Positions 48,653-58,741 of a stretch of DNA of 64,000 nucleotides are shown here, in pieces (positions within the stretch are counted from its first letter, which is position 1; each line of letters starts with the position of its first letter). The notes beneath the pieces are model-generated. The model saw nothing but the letters and a program-made list of their open reading frames with translations, was not told where the DNA came from and searched no databases. The stretch lies in NCBI RefSeq assembly GCF_004342425.1, contig NZ_SLWQ01000002.1:372001-436000 (forward strand), written 5' to 3'. The stretch is from Dokdonella fugitiva (GTDB lineage Bacteria; Pseudomonadota; Gammaproteobacteria; Xanthomonadales; Rhodanobacteraceae). A program made the translations under genes and the position numbers.

Positions 48653-51600
48653 ATGCGCCTGATCCAAGCATCGATCCGCAATCCCATCGCGGTCTGCGTC
48701 GCCGTCCTGCTCGTCTGCCTGTTCGGCGGCATGAGCCTCGTCAAGCTGCCGCTGCAGCTGTTCCCGGACATCGACCGGCCGAACATCACGATCTTCACGA
48801 ACTGGCGCGCGGCCTCGCCCGAGGAAGTCGAGGCGCAGCTGCTCGAACCCGAGGAACAGGTCCTGCAGGGCCTCGCCGGCGTCGAGCAGATCGAAGGCAA
48901 TGCGAACACCGGCGGCGCGTTCATCAACCTCGAATTCGCGATCGGCACCGACATGCGCTCCGCGCTCGTCGACGTGATCGGCCGCATGAACCGCATGCGC
49001 CCGCTGCCGCAGGACGCCGATCGCCCGGTGATCCAGCTCGGCGGCGGCGGCAACGACTCGAACAGCTCGCTGTCCTGGTTCTTCGTGCAGCTACTGCCCG
49101 GCACGCCGGGGCCGATCGAGAACTACCGCCGCTACATCGAGGACGTGATCCGGCCGCGCATCGAGGCCGTGCCCGGCGTCGCCTCGGTCAACGTCAACGC
49201 CGGCCCGCCCGACGACGTGCGCATCACGGTCGATCTCGCCAAGGCCGCCGCGATGGGCATCGCGATCCCCGACATCGCGCAGAAGGCGGCGAGTGCCAAC
49301 GATGTCTCGGGCGGCCAGGTCGAAGTCGGGCGACGCCAGTATCAGTTGCGCTTCACCGGGCGCTACAAACCGGAGGACCTCGGTGACCTCGTGCTGGCCT
49401 GGCGCGATGGCAGGCCGATCAAGCTCGGCGACGTCGCGACGATCGAGCGCAAGCCGCCCGAGCAGCAGTTCTTCGTCTACCAGAACGGCAATCCGGCGAT
49501 CGGCCTGCAGGTACTGCGCGCACCGGGCGCGAACGTGCTCGGCACGCTCGAACAGGTCAAGAAGGTCGTCGCGGAACTGCGTGACGGGCCGCTCAAGTCG
49601 CGCGGCCTCGGCATCGAGCAGAGCTTCGACTCGGCGCTGTTCATCCACCGCGCCGTGAACCTGCTCACCGAGAACCTCATCGTCGGCGCGCTGCTCGCGC
49701 TGCTGTGCGTGTGGTGGTTCATGCGCGACTGGCGCGCGACCATCCTGATCGCGAGCGCGATCCCGATCTGCCTGCTCGCGACGTTCGGCGCGCTCGACCT
49801 CGGCGGCCGCAGCCTCAACGTGATCTCGCTCGCCGGCCTCGCGTTCGCGGTGGGCATGGTGGTCGAGGGCGCGATCGTCGTTTCGGGCAACATCATCCGG
49901 CTCAAGGAAGCCGGCATGACGCCGCTCGAGGCCGCACGCGAAGGCACGGCGCAGGTCGTGCCCGCGCTCGTTGCCTCGACGATCACGACGATCGCGGTGT
50001 TCCTGCCGGTGCTGTTCCTGCGTGATGTCGAAGGGCAGATCTTCGCCGACCTCGCGCTGACGATCTCGATCGCGGTTGCGTTGTCGATCGTCGTCGCGAT
50101 CACCGTGCTGCCCGCCGCGGCCGGCGCGCTCAAGGCGAAGAAGCTCAAGTCCGGCTACGGCGACGGCTGGCCCGCGCTGACCGAACGCATCCTGCGCTGG
50201 ACCGACACGCGGGCCAAGCAGCTCGGCTGGGTCTTCGGCCTGCTCGTGCTGCCGCTCGCCGCGAGCTGGTATTTCCTGCCCAAGCTCGATTACCTGCCAC
50301 CGGTGAAGCGCGCGGCGATCGACGCGTTCTTCAGCTTCCCGCCCGGCATGAGTCCGGAGAAGGTCAACGACGAGATCGGCGGGACGCTGATCGAGCGCCT
50401 CACGCCGTACATGAAGGGCGAGAAGCAGCCGGCGCTGAAGAACTACTACATCTGGCTGTGGCCGGGCGGCGGCACGATCGGCGCGCGCGTCGTGGACGAG
50501 ACGCGCATCGGCGAGCTCGAGCGGATCATGCGCGAGGAGATCACTGTCGGCTTCCCGGACACGCGTGCGTTCGCCACCGAAGGCGAGCTGTTCGGCGGCG
50601 TCGGCGGCTCGGCGCGCTCGGTCGCGATCCATCTGCAGAGCGACGACGCGGAGACGCTCAACCGCGTCGCCGAGGACGGCCGCAAGCTGCTCGAGCAGAA
50701 GTTCCCCGGTGCGAACGTGCAGGCGAACCCGGCGACCGACCAGACGACGCTCGAACTGCATGCGATCCCCGACGACCGGCGCATCGCCGAAGCGGGCTGG
50801 GATCGCGCCTCGCTCGGCACGATCGTGCGCGCGCTCGGCGACGGCGCCTGGCTCGGCGAGTACTTCGACGGCCAGACGCGCCTGCCGATCATCCTGCGCG
50901 CGGACCGCCGCGAGACACCCGAGTCGCTCGCCGAAGCACCGCTGGTGACGCCGACGGGCCAGGTCATCCCGCTCGGCGACGTGATCCGGCTCGAAACCGC
51001 GCTCGGCCCGAACCAGATTCGCCGCCTCGACCATCGCCGCACGGTGACCCTGACGATGGATCCGCCGCAGACGCTCTCGCTCGAGGACGCACTGAAGACG
51101 ATCCAGCAGGACGTCGTGCCGGCGCTGCGCGCGAAACTGCCCGCCGACGCGAACATCCGCCTCGCCGGCAGCGCGGACCGCCTCGAGGCGACCGTGTCGA
51201 CGATGGCGAAGAACTTCGTGCTCGCCCTGCTCGTGCTGTTCCTGCTGATGGCGGCGATGTTCCGCTCGGTGCGCGATGCGCTCGTCGTCGTGCTGACCGT
51301 GCCGGTCGCGCTGGTCGGCGGCGTGCTCGGCCTGCGCGTGCTCGGCTTCGTCGCGTTCCAGCCACTCGACCTGCTGACGATGATCGGCTTCATCATGATG
51401 GTCGGCGTGATCGTCAACCACGCGATCCTGCTCGTCGACCGCACGCGCGATGCCCAGGACCATGGCCACACGCTCGAGGAATCGATCCGCCTCGCGCTCA
51501 ACCAGCGCCTGCGCGCGATCCTCGCGAGCACGCTGACCGGTGCGCTCGGCGCACTGCCGATGGCGATCAATCCCGGCCCCGGCAGCGTGATCTATCGCGG

Positions 51601-51763
51601 CCTCGCCGCGGTGAATGTCGGCGGCGTCGTCGTCGCGATGGTGTTCTCGCTGCTGCTGTTGCCGAGCCTCATGCGCCTGACCACGCGCGAGCGCAAGGCC
51701 GATGTGCAGGCGGGGCCGACCCCGTCGGGCGAGCAGCACCCCGCCGTCGCGCGCGCGGCATGA
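48653..51763 (+). CDS. RND-family efflux transporter permease
   Basis: 1036 aa, an inner-membrane proton-driven pump of the AcrB/MexB superfamily: TM1 (NPIAVCVAVLLVCLFGGMSLV), two porter-domain repeats and two sets of transmembrane helices. The TM4 proton-relay site reads GMVVEGAIVVSGN, with Glu405 where HAE-type pumps have Asp and Gly at 406. The start was chosen at the TM1 Met with CGGGAG upstream. The fusion protein gene follows, the reverse of the usual order, and no outer-membrane channel gene is nearby. The substrate is unknown. Confidence 0.93.
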   Translation: MRLIQASIRNPIAVCVAVLLVCLFGGMSLVKLPLQLFPDIDRPNITIFTNWRAASPEEVEAQLLEPEEQVLQGLAGVEQIEGNANTGGAFINLEFAIGTDMRSALVDVIGRMNRMRPLPQDADRPVIQLGGGGNDSNSSLSWFFVQLLPGTPGPIENYRRYIEDVIRPRIEAVPGVASVNVNAGPPDDVRITVDLAKAAAMGIAIPDIAQKAASANDVSGGQVEVGRRQYQLRFTGRYKPEDLGDLVLAWRDGRPIKLGDVATIERKPPEQQFFVYQNGNPAIGLQVLRAPGANVLGTLEQVKKVVAELRDGPLKSRGLGIEQSFDSALFIHRAVNLLTENLIVGALLALLCVWWFMRDWRATILIASAIPICLLATFGALDLGGRSLNVISLAGLAFAVGMVVEGAIVVSGNIIRLKEAGMTPLEAAREGTAQVVPALVASTITTIAVFLPVLFLRDVEGQIFADLALTISIAVALSIVVAITVLPAAAGALKAKKLKSGYGDGWPALTERILRWTDTRAKQLGWVFGLLVLPLAASWYFLPKLDYLPPVKRAAIDAFFSFPPGMSPEKVNDEIGGTLIERLTPYMKGEKQPALKNYYIWLWPGGGTIGARVVDETRIGELERIMREEITVGFPDTRAFATEGELFGGVGGSARSVAIHLQSDDAETLNRVAEDGRKLLEQKFPGANVQANPATDQTTLELHAIPDDRRIAEAGWDRASLGTIVRALGDGAWLGEYFDGQTRLPIILRADRRETPESLAEAPLVTPTGQVIPLGDVIRLETALGPNQIRRLDHRRTVTLTMDPPQTLSLEDALKTIQQDVVPALRAKLPADANIRLAGSADRLEATVSTMAKNFVLALLVLFLLMAAMFRSVRDALVVVLTVPVALVGGVLGLRVLGFVAFQPLDLLTMIGFIMMVGVIVNHAILLVDRTRDAQDHGHTLEESIRLALNQRLRAILASTLTGALGALPMAINPGPGSVIYRGLAAVNVGGVVVAMVFSLLLLPSLMRLTTRERKADVQAGPTPSGEQHPAVARAA

Positions 51764-51807
51764 ATCCGACGGAATCCACTCGCAATCGCATACGACCGGA
51801 GGTCACC

Positions 51808-52911
51808 ATGCACCGCCCGCACCGGACCCGCTTCCTTCTGCTCGAGCTCGCGCTCGCCCTGCCCGGCTTCGCGACCGCGCAGGCGCCGGCCGCGCCGGCG
51901 ACGATCGTCGAAGTCGCCAAGGCGGACGTGGCCGAGATCGCGCCGCGCCGCTGGGTGCCGGGCAGCGTCGTCAGCCGCGACGACGCCAGGCTCGCGACGA
52001 GCGCCGCGGGCCGGCTCGAGTACGTCGCCGAAGTCGGCACGCGCCTCGAGGCCGGCGAGCGCGTCGCCAAACTCGAGGACGAAGCGATCCGCCTGCACCT
52101 CGAAGACGCGCGCAGCGAAGTCGAGCGCATCAAGGCGCAACGCACGCTCGCGCAGCGGCAGAGCGAGCGCTACGAGCGGCTCGCCGAGAACCGCAGCATC
52201 GCGGCCAACCAGGTCGACGAGGCGCGCGCGCAGGTCCAGCAATACAGCGCGCAACTGCGCCAGGCGGAGGCGCGCGTGCGCACCGCGCAGTACGAGCTCG
52301 GGCAGACCGAAGTGCGCGCGCCGTTCCCGGGCGTGGTCACCGAACGCCTCGCCCAGCGCGGCGAGTTCGTCGCGACCGGCGCGGCGATCGCGCACCTCGT
52401 CGACACGGGGCGCCTCGAGGCACGCGTGCAGGCGCCGCTCGCGCTCGCGGAGATGCTGAAGGCGGACATGGAATTGCCGGTCCGCATCGGCGACGAGACG
52501 TCGAAGGCGCGCGTACGCGCGGTCGTGCCGGTCGGCGAGGAACGCTCGCGCCAGTTCGAACTGCGGCTCGCCCTGCTCGGCACGCAGCCGCTGGTCGGCA
52601 GCGCGATCGAAGTCGCCCTGCCCGAGCGCACGCCCGTGCGCGCGATGGCCGTGCCGCGCGATGCGCTCGTCGTGCGCGCCGACGGCAGCTACGTGATGCG
52701 CATCGGCGGCAACGGCACGAGCGAGAAGGTCGCCGTACGCACGGGCGCGAGCGACGGCGAGTTGACCGAAGTCGAAGGCGCGCTCACCGCGGGCGACCTC
52801 GTCGTCGTGCGCGGCGCGGAGCGCCTTGGCGACGGCCAGAAGGTGCAGGTCGCCTCACGCAGCCAGGTCGTCGCCGGCGTCACCTCGACGGCTGCGAAAC
52901 CACCAGGTTGA
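51808..52911 (+). CDS. RND efflux periplasmic membrane-fusion protein
   Basis: 367 aa, links the pump to an outer-membrane channel. A signal peptide (ending PGFATAQA), a lipoyl-type half motif (RLEYVAEVGTRLEAGERVAK), a coiled-coil hairpin (about 90-160), the second lipoyl half (ELGQTEVRAPFPGVVTERL) and beta-barrel and proximal domains are visible. The ATG has a perfect GGAGGT 4 nt upstream. An earlier ATG at 51760 overlaps the pump stop but lacks such a site. Confidence 0.93.
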   Translation: MHRPHRTRFLLLELALALPGFATAQAPAAPATIVEVAKADVAEIAPRRWVPGSVVSRDDARLATSAAGRLEYVAEVGTRLEAGERVAKLEDEAIRLHLEDARSEVERIKAQRTLAQRQSERYERLAENRSIAANQVDEARAQVQQYSAQLRQAEARVRTAQYELGQTEVRAPFPGVVTERLAQRGEFVATGAAIAHLVDTGRLEARVQAPLALAEMLKADMELPVRIGDETSKARVRAVVPVGEERSRQFELRLALLGTQPLVGSAIEVALPERTPVRAMAVPRDALVVRADGSYVMRIGGNGTSEKVAVRTGASDGELTEVEGALTAGDLVVVRGAERLGDGQKVQVASRSQVVAGVTSTAAKPPG

Positions 52912-52945
52912 TCCCCGGGGCGGAGCAGCTTCAAAGCCGAAGATT

Positions 52946-53017
52946 GAAACACGGAGCACACAGAGGAAGAGCTTTTCAACGTCTGTTGCTCTTCCTTCTC
53001 CGTGTGCTCCGTGTTTC
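52946..53017. repeat. GAAACACGGAGCACAC inverted repeat between converging genes
   Basis: Arms at 52946-52972 and 52988-53017, 15 nt apart, complementary apart from one mismatch and a 3-nt indel. It lies between the ends of the fusion-protein gene and ppnN, where it could serve as a bidirectional terminator. The same word, as GAAACACCGGGCACAC, starts the repeat at 58742. Confidence 0.85.
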
Positions 53018-53046
53018 AGGATGTTGTCCGATGCGACCGCGCGAAA

Positions 53047-54432
53047 TCAGTCGGTGAGGACGCGGTAGCACGGCACGTAGCGCGAGCCTGGCAGCTTCAT
53101 GCGCTGCTGCACGACGAAGCTCGCGAGCAGGGCGTCGAGGGCCTGCATGATGTCGCGGTCGCCGTGGATCTCGAACGGGCCGTGCTGCTCGATCGCACGC
53201 ATGCCCTCCTCCTTGACGTTGCCGGCGACGATGCCGGAGAACGCCCGGCGCAGGTCCGCGGCGAGGCGGTGCGAAGGCTGGTCGCGGTGCAGGTTGAGCG
53301 CGCGCATCGCCGCGTGGGTCGGCTGGAACGGCACCTGGAACTCGCGCTCGATGTGCAGCGCCCAGTTGAAGAAGAACGCGTCCTGGTTGTCGAGGCGGAA
53401 CAGACGCACGCGCTCGATGCCCTTGCGCACCTGCCGCGCGACCTCGGCGGGGTCGTCGACGACGATCGAATAGTGCCGGGCGACATCGTCGCCGAGCGAC
53501 AGGCGCAGGAAGCGGTCGATCTGCTCGAAGTATGCAGCCGACTCGGCCGGACCGGTGAACACGAGCGGGAACGGCAGCAACGCGTTCTCGGGGTTCAGCA
53601 GGATGCCGAGCAGGTAAAGGATTTCCTCGGCCGTGCCGACGCCGCCGGGGAACACGATGATCGCGTGGCCGATGCGCACGAATGCCTCGAGTCGCTTCTC
53701 GATGTCCGGCATGATCACGAGGTTGTTGACGATCGGGTTGGGCGATTCGGCCGCGATGATCCCTGGCTCGGTGATGCCGATGTAGCGATTGCTGTGGCGA
53801 CGCTGCTTCGCGTGCGCGATGGTCGCGCCCTTCATCGGCCCCTTCATCGCGCCGGGTCCGCAGCCCGTGCATATGTCGTAGGCGCGCAGGCCGAGCTCGT
53901 AGCCGACCTTCTTGGTGTACAGGTATTCGTTGCGGCCGATCGAGTGGCCGCCCCAGCAGACGACCAAGTTCGGGTCGGTGTTCGGGCGCAGCACGCGCGC
54001 GTTGCGCAGGATCTCGAACACCGCGTGCGTGATGCCCGGGGAACTCTCGAGGTCGAACGCGCCCGCTTCGATCTGGTTGGACACGTAGACGATGTCGCGC
54101 ACCACGGCGAACAGCAGCTCGTTGACGCCATGGATGAGGTGCCCGTCGACGAACGCTTCGGCGGGCGCATTGTTGAGTTCGAGCTTGACGCCGCGGTCCT
54201 GCTGCAGGATCTGGATGTCGAAGTCCGGATAGCGGTCGAGCAGCGCGCGTGCGTCGTCACTGCCGCTGCCCTGGGTCAGCACGGCGAGCGCGCAGCGGCG
54301 CAGCAGCTCGTGCAGGCCGCCTGCCCCGGCGTCGCGCAGGCGCGCGACCTCGTGGCGCGACAGGACGTCGAGCCCCGCGACCGGCGAGATGCGTGCGCTG
54401 AAGGTGGCGGACTTGGTCGGGACAGGCTCCAT
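53047..54432 (-). CDS. ppnN: Nucleotide 5'-monophosphate nucleosidase PpnN (LOG family)
   Basis: 461 aa, long YgdH/PpnN-type protein that cleaves nucleoside monophosphates to base and ribose 5-phosphate, and in E. coli is tuned by (p)ppGpp. The LOG motif PGGVGTAEE and the upstream CTGCGPGAMKGPMKGA are present, with the long N- and C-terminal extensions that separate PpnN from short LOG proteins. MEPVPTKSATFSAR was chosen as start. It converges with the efflux genes. Confidence 0.92.
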   Translation of the reverse strand: MEPVPTKSATFSARISPVAGLDVLSRHEVARLRDAGAGGLHELLRRCALAVLTQGSGSDDARALLDRYPDFDIQILQQDRGVKLELNNAPAEAFVDGHLIHGVNELLFAVVRDIVYVSNQIEAGAFDLESSPGITHAVFEILRNARVLRPNTDPNLVVCWGGHSIGRNEYLYTKKVGYELGLRAYDICTGCGPGAMKGPMKGATIAHAKQRRHSNRYIGITEPGIIAAESPNPIVNNLVIMPDIEKRLEAFVRIGHAIIVFPGGVGTAEEILYLLGILLNPENALLPFPLVFTGPAESAAYFEQIDRFLRLSLGDDVARHYSIVVDDPAEVARQVRKGIERVRLFRLDNQDAFFFNWALHIEREFQVPFQPTHAAMRALNLHRDQPSHRLAADLRRAFSGIVAGNVKEEGMRAIEQHGPFEIHGDRDIMQALDALLASFVVQQRMKLPGSRYVPCYRVLTD

Positions 54433-54512
54433 GCTCGTTGTTTCCTCGTTTTCGTCTTTCGTTGGATCGCTAGCAATGCCACCACGCGCCGCCGCGGTCA
54501 AGCGATCCCGCA

Positions 54513-54544
54513 AAAGCGAACGGCCGGCGCAAGGCCGGCCGTTC
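54513..54544 (-). terminator. Terminator after the Oar-like receptor
   Basis: An 11-bp perfect stem (arms 54518-54528 and 54534-54544) with a 5-nt loop, followed on the minus strand by GCTTTTG. It lies 22 nt past the receptor stop and upstream of ppnN. Confidence 0.75.
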
Positions 54545-54565
54545 GGTGCAGCGGTGCAGCGTTGG

Positions 54566-57500
54566 TCAGAACGTGTAACGCAGGGTGACGAGCACCGACC
54601 AGCGCGACTGCGCGACCGCGTCTTCCCTGATGTACTGCGGCGCATTGAAGTGGCCGTCGCTCGTGGTCGGCAGCGAGTAGATGTACTGGCCCGTCGCCGG
54701 ATCGATGCCACGGAAGTTGGCGATGCTGCGGGTGAAACCACCGGCGCTCGCGAACGGCACGTCGTAGATCTGGCCCCACTTCTTGTTCAGCATGTTGCCG
54801 AAGTTGAAGATGTCGAAGCGCAGCTCGCCCTTGTGGTCCTTGAAGAAGCCCGGGACTTCCTGGCGGAAGCTCAGGTTGATCTGGTTGATCCACGGCGAGG
54901 TCGCGCCGTTCTGGCCGACGACGCCGCCCTGGTGGTGGCGCAGGTAGTCGTTGCCCTTGATGAACGCGTAGAACTCGTCGATCGCGGTCTGCGAGGCACC
55001 GACGAACTGCACGTCGCCCGGCTTGGGCACGAACAGCAGGTCGTTGTTGGCGATGCCGTCGCCATTGGCGTCGTTGCCGTAGACGAAGCTGTACGGCTGG
55101 CCGCTGTGGCCGTCATAGAACGCCGACACGCTGGTGACGTAGTCACCGAAGAACTTGTGCTGCCAGGTCAGCGTGCCGAGGATGCGCGCCTTGACGTCGT
55201 AGTTCGAGCGGTACGCGACCGCCTCGTTCGGGTTGTACGTCGCGCGGCCGCTGAAGTTGCTCGAGGCCTGGCTCGACGTGCCCGGATTGACTTCGGTGGC
55301 ACGGCCGATCGTGAGGCTCGTGCCGCCCGAGAAGCCTTCTTCCTTGAACGGCGTCTGCAACGACAGGGTCAGCGAGTTCGACTCGCCCTTGCCCGTGTTG
55401 GTCAGGTACGTCGAAGCGCCGCCGAACGCCGGGTTGTTGCCGAAGCGCTGGAGGCCCGAATATCCGGCCGGCGTCGTGCTGCCGGCCCACGCGGCCGGAT
55501 CGGTGCTGCGCCAGTAGCTGATGCGACCATCCGGCAGCGTGCCGTTGCCCGGGCCGAGGTTGATTTCCTGGTACCACAGGCCGTGGCGCACGCCGACGTG
55601 GGCGAGTTCCGCGGTCGCGACGAGGCCCCACCACGGCAGCTCGCGGTCGAACGCGAGGCTCGCCTTGAGCACGGTCGGCAGCTGGAAGTTCTTGTCGACG
55701 GTGTCGACGGTCTGCTGCGCGTTGGGTGCCGTGTTCGGTGGCACCTGGTGGTACGGATCGGCGATGAAGCCCGAGCCGTTGGTGCCGAAGTACGTCAGCG
55801 TGCTGAGGCCGTTGTTCGAGTACGGGTTGCTCAGCCACACGCCCGGCGTCATGCCTTCGCTGATGCCCATGCCACCGCGCAGCTGCGTCTTGTACTCGGT
55901 GTCGAACGTGTAATTGAACGACGCGCGCGGCTCGAGCACGCTGTTGCCGTCGATCGTGCCCTGGTTGGAGTAGCCGAACGCCTGGCGGAAGGACGCGTTG
56001 TACGGCGGCTTGTCACCCGTCTTCGGGATGTCCCAGCGCAGGCCGTACTGCAGCGACAGCTGCGGGGTGACCTGCCAGACGTCCTGCGCGAACAGGCCCC
56101 ACTGGTCGAGTTCCCAGTCCGCGGCGATGCTGTTGATGTTGCCGTTGGCCGGCTGGTACAGGCTGTACGAGGCCCAGTTGCCCTGCGCGAAGTCGTCGAT
56201 CGTGTTGAACTGGTAGGCGCCGAACTCGGTGCGGCCGAACAGGTTGAAGAACTTGTCGCGCTGGAAGTCGAAGCCGGCCTTGACCGTGTGGTCGCCGAGG
56301 AACCAGTTGCCGGCGAAGAACGCGTTGTACGTCTTCACGCCGAGCACGTTGTAGTGGCGGAACTGGTCCGTGCCGAGGAACAGCGACGGCTTGTTCGAGG
56401 CGCAGCCGTCGATGCAGACCTGCACCTGCGGCTGGTCGGCGAGCGTCTGCGACACCGCGTCATACTTGCCGTACGACACCGACGCTTCGGTCGAGAACGT
56501 ATCGGTCCAGTCGTCGTACAGGTTCAGCACGTAGCTCTCGAGGTTGCGGTTCTGCACGTACGAGTAGCTGGACAGGCTCAACGTGTTCGCGTTGAACGTC
56601 TGGATGATCGGCTGGTCGCTCTTGGTCTTGTTGTAGCGGAAGCTCGCGCGATGGCCATCGGCGATGTTCCAGTCGAGCTTGCCGAGGTAGAGCTTGTTGT
56701 CCTGGTTCGCGTCGGACGCACCGAGCGTGCCAGGGGTCATGCCGTAGTCGCGGGCGATCTGCGTGATGCGGTCGATCTGCTCCTGCGTGATGTTGACCGT
56801 GTTGGTCGCGCCGGAACCGATCGGGCCGAAGGTCGGGCCCGGGGCGAGCGTCTTGGACTCTTCGTAGCTGAGGAAGAAGAACAGCGTGTCCTTGATGATC
56901 GGGCCGCCGAGCGTCGCGCCGTAGGTCTTCTTCGCGTCGTAGCCCTTGAAGTCGTTGGGCTCGTCGCTCGTGAGGTCGTCCGCGTTGGTGTACGCGTAGT
57001 AGACGTCGCCATGGAACTCGTTGGTGCCCGACTTCGTCACGATGTTGACGTTGGCGCCGACGGCGCGCTTGTTCGTCACGTCGTAGTTCGCGGTCGAGAT
57101 GTTGTATTCCTCGATCGCGTCGAACGACAGCGGCTGGTTCAGCGAGGGCAGGCCATTCGGCTCGAGGCCGAACGAGTCGTTGGTCGGCACGCCGTCGATC
57201 GTGATGTTGTTGTAGCGGCTGTTCTGGCCGAGCGCGGAAATCTCGCCGCGCGCGACGTTGGTGATCGTGATGTGCGGATCGGTGCGCGCGATGTCCTGGA
57301 TCGAACGACTCGGGTTCGGCAGGACCTTGAGCTCGCGCTGCGAGACGTTGCTGCTGAGGCCCTTGTTGTCCGCCTGGAAGGTCGCGCCCGGCGCGATCGC
57401 GGTGACGGTGATGCCTTCGAGGGTCGACGCGGCGGCGCCGACCGTCAGGTTGAGGGTCGTTTCCTCGGCGAGCTTGAGGTAGACGTCCGGCTTGTCGGCG

Positions 57501-57775
57501 CTTTCACCGTGGTCACCCGACGCCTTCACTTCGAACGGGCCGCCGACGCGCAGGCCCTGCGCGCTGTAGCGACCGTTCTGGTCGGCGATGACCGTGCGCG
57601 ACGTGCCCGACGGCACGTGGATGATCTCGACCGTCGCGCCGGCGACGGGTGCGCCGCTCGCGTCGACGATGCGACCGCTGATCGACGACGACGTGTTCTG
57701 CGCGAAGGCGCTCGACGCCGCGAAGAGCGAACCGATCACCCACGGCAACAGCCGCATGCGAAGTTGCTTGTTCAT
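54566..57775 (-). CDS. Oar-like TonB-dependent outer-membrane receptor
   Basis: 1069 aa. A signal peptide (to about residue 25, SSAFAQ), an N-terminal carboxypeptidase-regulatory-like domain (SGRIVDASGAPVAGATVEII), a plug domain (SIQDIARTDPHITI, NNITIDGVPTNDS) and a long beta-barrel ending in LVTLRYTF. It matches the Oar group; in Myxococcus, Oar is linked to export of the protease PopC. Substrate and direction of transport here are unknown. GAGGGAAAGG precedes the ATG. Confidence 0.93.
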   Translation of the reverse strand: MNKQLRMRLLPWVIGSLFAASSAFAQNTSSSISGRIVDASGAPVAGATVEIIHVPSGTSRTVIADQNGRYSAQGLRVGGPFEVKASGDHGESADKPDVYLKLAEETTLNLTVGAAASTLEGITVTAIAPGATFQADNKGLSSNVSQRELKVLPNPSRSIQDIARTDPHITITNVARGEISALGQNSRYNNITIDGVPTNDSFGLEPNGLPSLNQPLSFDAIEEYNISTANYDVTNKRAVGANVNIVTKSGTNEFHGDVYYAYTNADDLTSDEPNDFKGYDAKKTYGATLGGPIIKDTLFFFLSYEESKTLAPGPTFGPIGSGATNTVNITQEQIDRITQIARDYGMTPGTLGASDANQDNKLYLGKLDWNIADGHRASFRYNKTKSDQPIIQTFNANTLSLSSYSYVQNRNLESYVLNLYDDWTDTFSTEASVSYGKYDAVSQTLADQPQVQVCIDGCASNKPSLFLGTDQFRHYNVLGVKTYNAFFAGNWFLGDHTVKAGFDFQRDKFFNLFGRTEFGAYQFNTIDDFAQGNWASYSLYQPANGNINSIAADWELDQWGLFAQDVWQVTPQLSLQYGLRWDIPKTGDKPPYNASFRQAFGYSNQGTIDGNSVLEPRASFNYTFDTEYKTQLRGGMGISEGMTPGVWLSNPYSNNGLSTLTYFGTNGSGFIADPYHQVPPNTAPNAQQTVDTVDKNFQLPTVLKASLAFDRELPWWGLVATAELAHVGVRHGLWYQEINLGPGNGTLPDGRISYWRSTDPAAWAGSTTPAGYSGLQRFGNNPAFGGASTYLTNTGKGESNSLTLSLQTPFKEEGFSGGTSLTIGRATEVNPGTSSQASSNFSGRATYNPNEAVAYRSNYDVKARILGTLTWQHKFFGDYVTSVSAFYDGHSGQPYSFVYGNDANGDGIANNDLLFVPKPGDVQFVGASQTAIDEFYAFIKGNDYLRHHQGGVVGQNGATSPWINQINLSFRQEVPGFFKDHKGELRFDIFNFGNMLNKKWGQIYDVPFASAGGFTRSIANFRGIDPATGQYIYSLPTTSDGHFNAPQYIREDAVAQSRWSVLVTLRYTF

Positions 57776-58076
57776 TGCTGCCTTTCCCTCGTAACGTGCG
57801 AAATGTCGGACATAAAAGGCCGCGGCGCACGTCCCGCGGGACGTTGCGGATGCGGCTGGGCGTTTTCTTGTATGGGACCGCCCCTGGACGGCCAGGACCC
57901 GCCGGCCATACGGTCGCGCATCCTTAACCCTAGTTTAACAGGGTTCGGTGACGGATTTGTAACATCGCGTCAAGGCGGCCCCCTGCCATTTCGCCGCAGG
58001 CGGCGGGCTGAGTGCCCGGGGTGGCCCGTCGAGTTGCAGCCAGCCGATCCGGCGCCGCGGGACGCGCCCGTCCGGT
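57776..58076 (-). promoter_or_regulatory. Upstream region of the Oar-like receptor
   Basis: About 300 nt without a gene. On the minus strand TGT-TAAACT (-10 at 57932-57937) follows TTACAA (57957-57962) at 19-nt spacing, a weak promoter with an extended -10 that would give a leader of about 150 nt. The TTAAACTAGGGTTAA word is a partial palindrome. No riboswitch was recognised. Confidence 0.4.
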
Positions 58077-58682
58077 TCAGCGAACGGGATGCAGGTAGGC
58101 GACGACGCCGTCGAGGAACATCTGCACCGACAAGGCCACAAGCAGCATGCCCATCAGCCGCTCGATCGCGGTCAGCACGCTCGAGCCGAGCCAGCGGTAG
58201 AGATAGGTCGAGGACAGCAGGATCACCGCGGTCGCGAGCCAGGCGACGAACAGCGCGACGCTCCAGTCGACCGTGCGGCCCGGATTGCTGTTGGCGAGCA
58301 GCATCACCGCCGCCATCGCCGACGGGCCGGCGACGCCGGGGATCGCCATGGGCACGATGAACGGCTCGCCCTGGCTGTCACCGAACACCCCGCCTTCCTT
58401 CGGCGGAAAGATCATGCGCACGCCGATCAGGAACAGCACGATGCCGCCGGCGATGCCGACCGATTCCTGCTTGAGCTGCAGCACGTGCAGCAGGTACTGG
58501 CCACCGAACAGGAACACGAACAGCACGACCAGCGCGATGATCATCTCGCGCACGAGCACGAGACGGCGCCGCTCCGGCCGCACGTTGCGCAGCAACGCGA
58601 GGAACAGCGGGATGTTGCCGAGCGGGTCCATGATGAGGAACAGCAGCATCCCCGCCGAGACCGTGCTCATCGAACTTTCCAT
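58077..58682 (-). CDS. MarC/YhgN-family inner-membrane protein
   Basis: 201 aa with about six hydrophobic segments. The family features LFLIMDPLGNIPLFLALLRN, GGIVLFLIGVRMIFP, EPFIVPMAIPGVAGPSAMA and ERLMGMLLVALSVQMFLDG are all present. It is closest in pattern to E. coli YhgN. The function of MarC proteins is not settled; they are not the mar regulator. A Met four codons on (MSTVSAG) is an alternative start. Confidence 0.92.
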   Translation of the reverse strand: MESSMSTVSAGMLLFLIMDPLGNIPLFLALLRNVRPERRRLVLVREMIIALVVLFVFLFGGQYLLHVLQLKQESVGIAGGIVLFLIGVRMIFPPKEGGVFGDSQGEPFIVPMAIPGVAGPSAMAAVMLLANSNPGRTVDWSVALFVAWLATAVILLSSTYLYRWLGSSVLTAIERLMGMLLVALSVQMFLDGVVAYLHPVR

Positions 58683-58741
58683 CGGGTTCCCCTGGACTGG
58701 CTGCTGCTGGCGAAAAAGCTACGGACAGAAGCGCAAAGATC

